Shown here: piece after piece, positions 7,227-9,042 of the stretch | Numbering within the stretch: position 1 is the first letter of the stretch | Layout of the letters: each line of letters starts with the position of its first letter | Assembly: GCA_937967775.1 (NCBI GenBank) | Contig: CALCJH010000299.1 | Span: 1-9,042 of the forward strand | Direction of reading: 5' to 3' | DNA length: 9,042 nucleotides | From: an uncultured bacterium | GTDB lineage: Bacteria; Armatimonadota; UBA5829; DSUL01 | Translations under genes and position numbers: made by a program | The notes under the pieces: generated by a model | What the model saw: the letters and a program-made list of their open reading frames with translations, nothing else | Told to the model about the DNA's origin: nothing | Database searches by the model: none

Positions 7227-8566
7227 GGCCTGGTGGACTACTGCTGGCGCTGGCTCTTGCGTGCTCAGGCGCTGTGAACGGTGCGCAGGAGCAGGAATCT
7301 CTACTGGTGATCTCCGGCGATTGGAAGATCACGGTGACGGCCGGCACGCTGCGTCATCCGGACGGGGACATCCGCGTGTCCGATGCAGTCGCTCTGAAGG
7401 TGGCTCCTCCGCCTGTCCTGCGCCTCAGCGGCACAGAGAAGCTGCCCCTGTGGAAGCCGGATGCGCCGGGATGGGCAAAAGGGCTGCGCCTCAAAGGGGT
7501 CCGCACTTTCGAGACCTCCGCCCCCGACCATCTGGTGCCGGGAAGCCTCGTGGTGAGAAGCACGGGATCCGGCCACACGGTCTATCGGCGTGGAACGGAT
7601 TATGAGGTGGACGAGCGGTGGGGCACTGTCGGGAGGCTGGAGAGCGGGGGCATTTTTGAAGACACGGAAGTGAGGCTGGACTATTCCGTCTGGATGGACC
7701 GGATGGACTCCATTGTGGTTCTGGCGCGTGCAGGCGGGCAACCTTTCCTCCGGCCCGGCGAGCCTGGCGTGGTAACGGTGCGCCCTCCTGATCCTGGCCC
7801 CGGCGAAGTGGTCCTGGCCAACATCTGGGTGCGGGCCGGGCAGACGCGATTGACCGATGAGAGCGTCTATCGCATTATCGAGCCCGCGTATCCGGAAAAG
7901 AAGCACTGGCCCCCTCCGGCGCAGAGGCTTCTCCCGAGGACGTGGGAGAAGCTGAACACGGGAGGATCGCTGAAGATCCTCGCGTGGGGGGACAGCGTGA
8001 CGGCAGGCGGGGAAGTGCCGGAAGAGCACCTGCGCTGGCAGAACCGTTTTCTGGGTCTGTTGAAGCAACAGTTTCCGAGAGCAGACATCCGTGTGGAGAC
8101 GCTGGCATGGGGAGGCCGCAACACGGAGAGCTTCCTGAAAGAGCCCCCCGGCTCACCCTACAACTTCGAGGAGAAGGTTCTCGGCGCGAGGCCGGACCTG
8201 ATCATCTCGGAATTCGTGAACGACGCGAACCTGACGCCAGACCAGGTGGAGGAGCGCTACGGCTACCTTTTGCGGCGTTTCCGGGAGATCGGGGCCGAGT
8301 GGGTCATCCTGACGCCGCACTTCGTCTGGCACCCGTGGATGGGTTTGGCATCTCCCCGTGTGGAGGAGGATCCCCGTCCCTATGTCGCGGAACTCCGGCG
8401 CTTCGCGGAGAAGAACGGCGTGGCGCTGGCCGACGCCAGCCTCCGTTGGGGACATTTGGTGAAGGAAGGGATACCCTACGAGACCCTGCTGGCGAACTCG
8501 CTGAACCACCCGGACGAGCGAGGACACCTGATGTTTGCGCTGTCTTTGATGGAATTGTTCCAATGA
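7223..8566 (+). CDS. Exported SGNH/GDSL-type hydrolase with a beta-rich N-terminal domain
   Basis: This 447-residue protein has a Sec signal peptide (MRPGGLLLALALACSGAVNG, cleavage near residue 20). Residues about 25-235 form a beta-rich region with a distinctive stretch (VPGSLVVRS, GTDYEVDERWGTVGRL, SVWMDRMDSIVV) that I cannot assign. The catalytic domain begins near 250: block I is ILAWGDSVTAGG with nucleophile Ser258, block II is AWGGRNT (Gly298, Asn300 nearby), block III is FVNDAN (Asn333) and block V is NHPDERGH with His429 as the likely base. The usual Asp three residues before that His is replaced by Ser426, so a Ser-His dyad or a variant acid is implied. Relatives are esterases, often carbohydrate deacetylases. 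The start overlaps the DUF4091 stop, which points to a joint role in glycan breakdown; no strong Shine-Dalgarno is at ideal distance, fitting coupled translation. Confidence 0.87.
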   Translation: MRPGGLLLALALACSGAVNGAQEQESLLVISGDWKITVTAGTLRHPDGDIRVSDAVALKVAPPPVLRLSGTEKLPLWKPDAPGWAKGLRLKGVRTFETSAPDHLVPGSLVVRSTGSGHTVYRRGTDYEVDERWGTVGRLESGGIFEDTEVRLDYSVWMDRMDSIVVLARAGGQPFLRPGEPGVVTVRPPDPGPGEVVLANIWVRAGQTRLTDESVYRIIEPAYPEKKHWPPPAQRLLPRTWEKLNTGGSLKILAWGDSVTAGGEVPEEHLRWQNRFLGLLKQQFPRADIRVETLAWGGRNTESFLKEPPGSPYNFEEKVLGARPDLIISEFVNDANLTPDQVEERYGYLLRRFREIGAEWVILTPHFVWHPWMGLASPRVEEDPRPYVAELRRFAEKNGVALADASLRWGHLVKEGIPYETLLANSLNHPDERGHLMFALSLMELFQ

Positions 8567-8590
8567 GGCAGACCAGAGGAAGTGACAACG

Positions 8591-8630
8591 CCCTCACCCA
8601 TGCCCTCTCCCGTTCTCAGGGAGAGAGTTT
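8591..8630. repeat. REP-like palindromic intergenic repeat, possible terminator of the exported-enzyme unit
   Basis: CCCTCACCC (8591-8599) followed by CCCTCTCCC (8603-8611), a short loop and GGGAGAGAG (8619-8627) matches, from memory, a dispersed palindromic element found between genes in many bacteria. The stem CTCTCCC/GGGAGAG (8605-8611 with 8619-8625) has a 7-base loop. A T run (TTTTT, 8633-8637) lies a few bases downstream, so it could also terminate transcription 39 bases after the SGNH stop. Confidence 0.65.
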
Positions 8631-8705
8631 CCTTTTTGTAGCTGCCTACGTCGGTTGAGCCGTCGACCGGAGACGGACGATTCGAAACCACAGCTCCACC
8701 TGACT

Positions 8706-8745
8706 GGTCTCGATACGTTCGCCTGCGCCGAACTACTCGACCACC
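8706..8745. repeat. Imperfect palindromic repeat, likely dispersed
   Basis: GGTCTCGATACGTTCG and CGAACTACTCGACCACC form an imperfect hairpin: GTTCG/CGAAC (8717-8721 with 8729-8733) inside TCGA/TCGA (8710-8713 with 8737-8740), closed by GGT/ACC. From memory this closely resembles an abundant palindromic intergenic repeat of high-GC bacteria, especially Actinomycetota, read as GGTCTCGATACG followed by CTACTCGACCACC. Only one copy is in the window. Confidence 0.6.
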
Positions 8746-8818
8746 GTATTGGGGTCTTGAGCCGAGCAATCGAGGAGGCACGCGACCCGGCAAAAATACC
8801 TGTTTTGGGGATCGGGGA

Positions 8819-8847
8819 TTGACAGGACGCCGGGAAATCCGTATTCT
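8819..8847 (+). promoter_or_regulatory. Upstream promoter candidate with consensus -35
   Basis: TTGACA (8819-8824) is a perfect -35, followed after 17 bases by TATTCT (8842-8847), four of six matches to TATAAT. Transcription would start near 8854 and run rightwards, giving a leader of at least 160 bases before any start codon in view. Confidence 0.6.
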
Positions 8848-8899
8848 CAAAACTGAGTACATACAAGAAAGTACCGCTTCTGCCGCTTGCGCAGCATCG

Positions 8900-8916
8900 G
8901 CCGGGAAAATCCCGGC
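8900..8916 (+). other. Perfect 7-bp stem-loop between two promoters
   Basis: GCCGGGA (8900-8906) pairs exactly with TCCCGGC (8910-8916) around an AAA loop. There is no T run after it, so it is not a classical terminator. It may be a protein-binding palindrome next to the downstream -35, or RNA structure in transcripts from the upstream promoter. An outer pairing, TTGCGC (8887-8892) with GCGCAA (8935-8940), encloses it. Confidence 0.5.
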
Positions 8917-8921
8917 AAGTC

Positions 8922-8951
8922 TTGCGTTGTAAGGGCGCAAAGTGGTATAAT
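8922..8951 (+). promoter_or_regulatory. Downstream promoter candidate with perfect extended -10
   Basis: TATAAT at 8946-8951 is a perfect -10 and is preceded by TGG, giving the extended -10 form TGnTATAAT. A partial -35, TTGCGT (8922-8927), sits 18 bases upstream. The start point would be near 8958, leaving about 80 bases of leader inside the window. Confidence 0.65.
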
Positions 8952-9042
8952 TTGGATGTTGTGTAACCGGAGATCACCGGGCATTGACCACATTGAGAGA
9001 GACCGGATTTCAGGGATGGGGGGACATCCTGGGACCATGCAG

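Larger units (their letters stand above)
8567..9042. other. Gene-free 476-base stretch with repeats and promoters
   Basis: No reading frame here has a convincing start, ribosome site and protein-like sequence. Minus-strand frames across it run through palindromic repeats and the 3' end of the SGNH gene. The stretch divides into a repeat-rich left part (to about 8790) and a regulatory right part (8819-8951) that should feed a gene beginning at the right edge; ATGs at 9016 and 9037 are possible starts but too little follows to judge. Confidence 0.7.

Noticed and set aside
8476..8940. Minus-strand frame of 154 codons across the right intergenic region
   Set aside because: It runs through both palindromic repeats, the promoter candidates and the antisense end of the SGNH gene, and has no protein-like features.
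8982..8996. Direct repeat CATTGA-CCA-CATTGA downstream of the last promoter
   Set aside because: Two six-base copies are too short to call an operator without conservation data.
8850..9042. Possible riboswitch in the leader at the right edge
   Set aside because: I looked for the conserved cores of cobalamin and cyclic-di-GMP riboswitches and saw none. The stem-loops alone are not enough to name a class.
1..9042. CRISPR array, tRNA, rRNA or transposase gene
   Set aside because: I saw no regularly spaced repeats, tRNA-like cloverleaf, rRNA signature or transposase-like frame in the window.

Overview
The window is GC-rich bacterial DNA with all recognisable genes on the + strand, frequent GTG/TTG starts, purine-rich Shine-Dalgarno sites and several ATGA-type overlaps. 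The mix of exported DUF4091, DUF362 and SGNH proteins with type IV pilin-like genes suggests an environmental bacterium from a phylum such as Armatimonadota. That placement is an inference from protein style, not from a marker gene; Planctomycetota or a neighbouring group is possible.

Left block (1-3216): the end of an operon for type IV pilus / type II secretion-like minor pseudopilins. It holds the C-terminus of a PilV-like pseudopilin (cut by the window edge), a PilW/GspJ-like pseudopilin with a textbook class III signal, and a large 602-residue PilX/GspK-like protein with an EF-hand loop. Last is a small exported, single-membrane-pass protein of unknown function. The genes are tightly spaced or overlap, and the block ends in a rho-independent terminator candidate at 3181-3216.

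Middle block (about 3259-8566): a second transcription unit of three exported proteins, starting from a promoter candidate at 3259-3287. They are a Tat-exported DUF362 protein with an Ig-like and OB-like C-terminal extension, a DUF4091 (GH123-like) glycosidase candidate, and an SGNH/GDSL-type hydrolase whose start overlaps the DUF4091 stop. The last two look like a pair acting on a glycan outside the cytoplasm: one would cleave sugars, the other would remove acyl groups. The role of the DUF362 protein in this set is unknown.

Right block (8567-9042): no convincing gene. It holds two dispersed-repeat-like palindromes (about 8591-8630 and 8706-8745) and then two promoter candidates in tandem (8819-8847 and 8922-8951) with a perfect stem-loop between them. 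These promoters should drive a gene that begins at or beyond the right edge.
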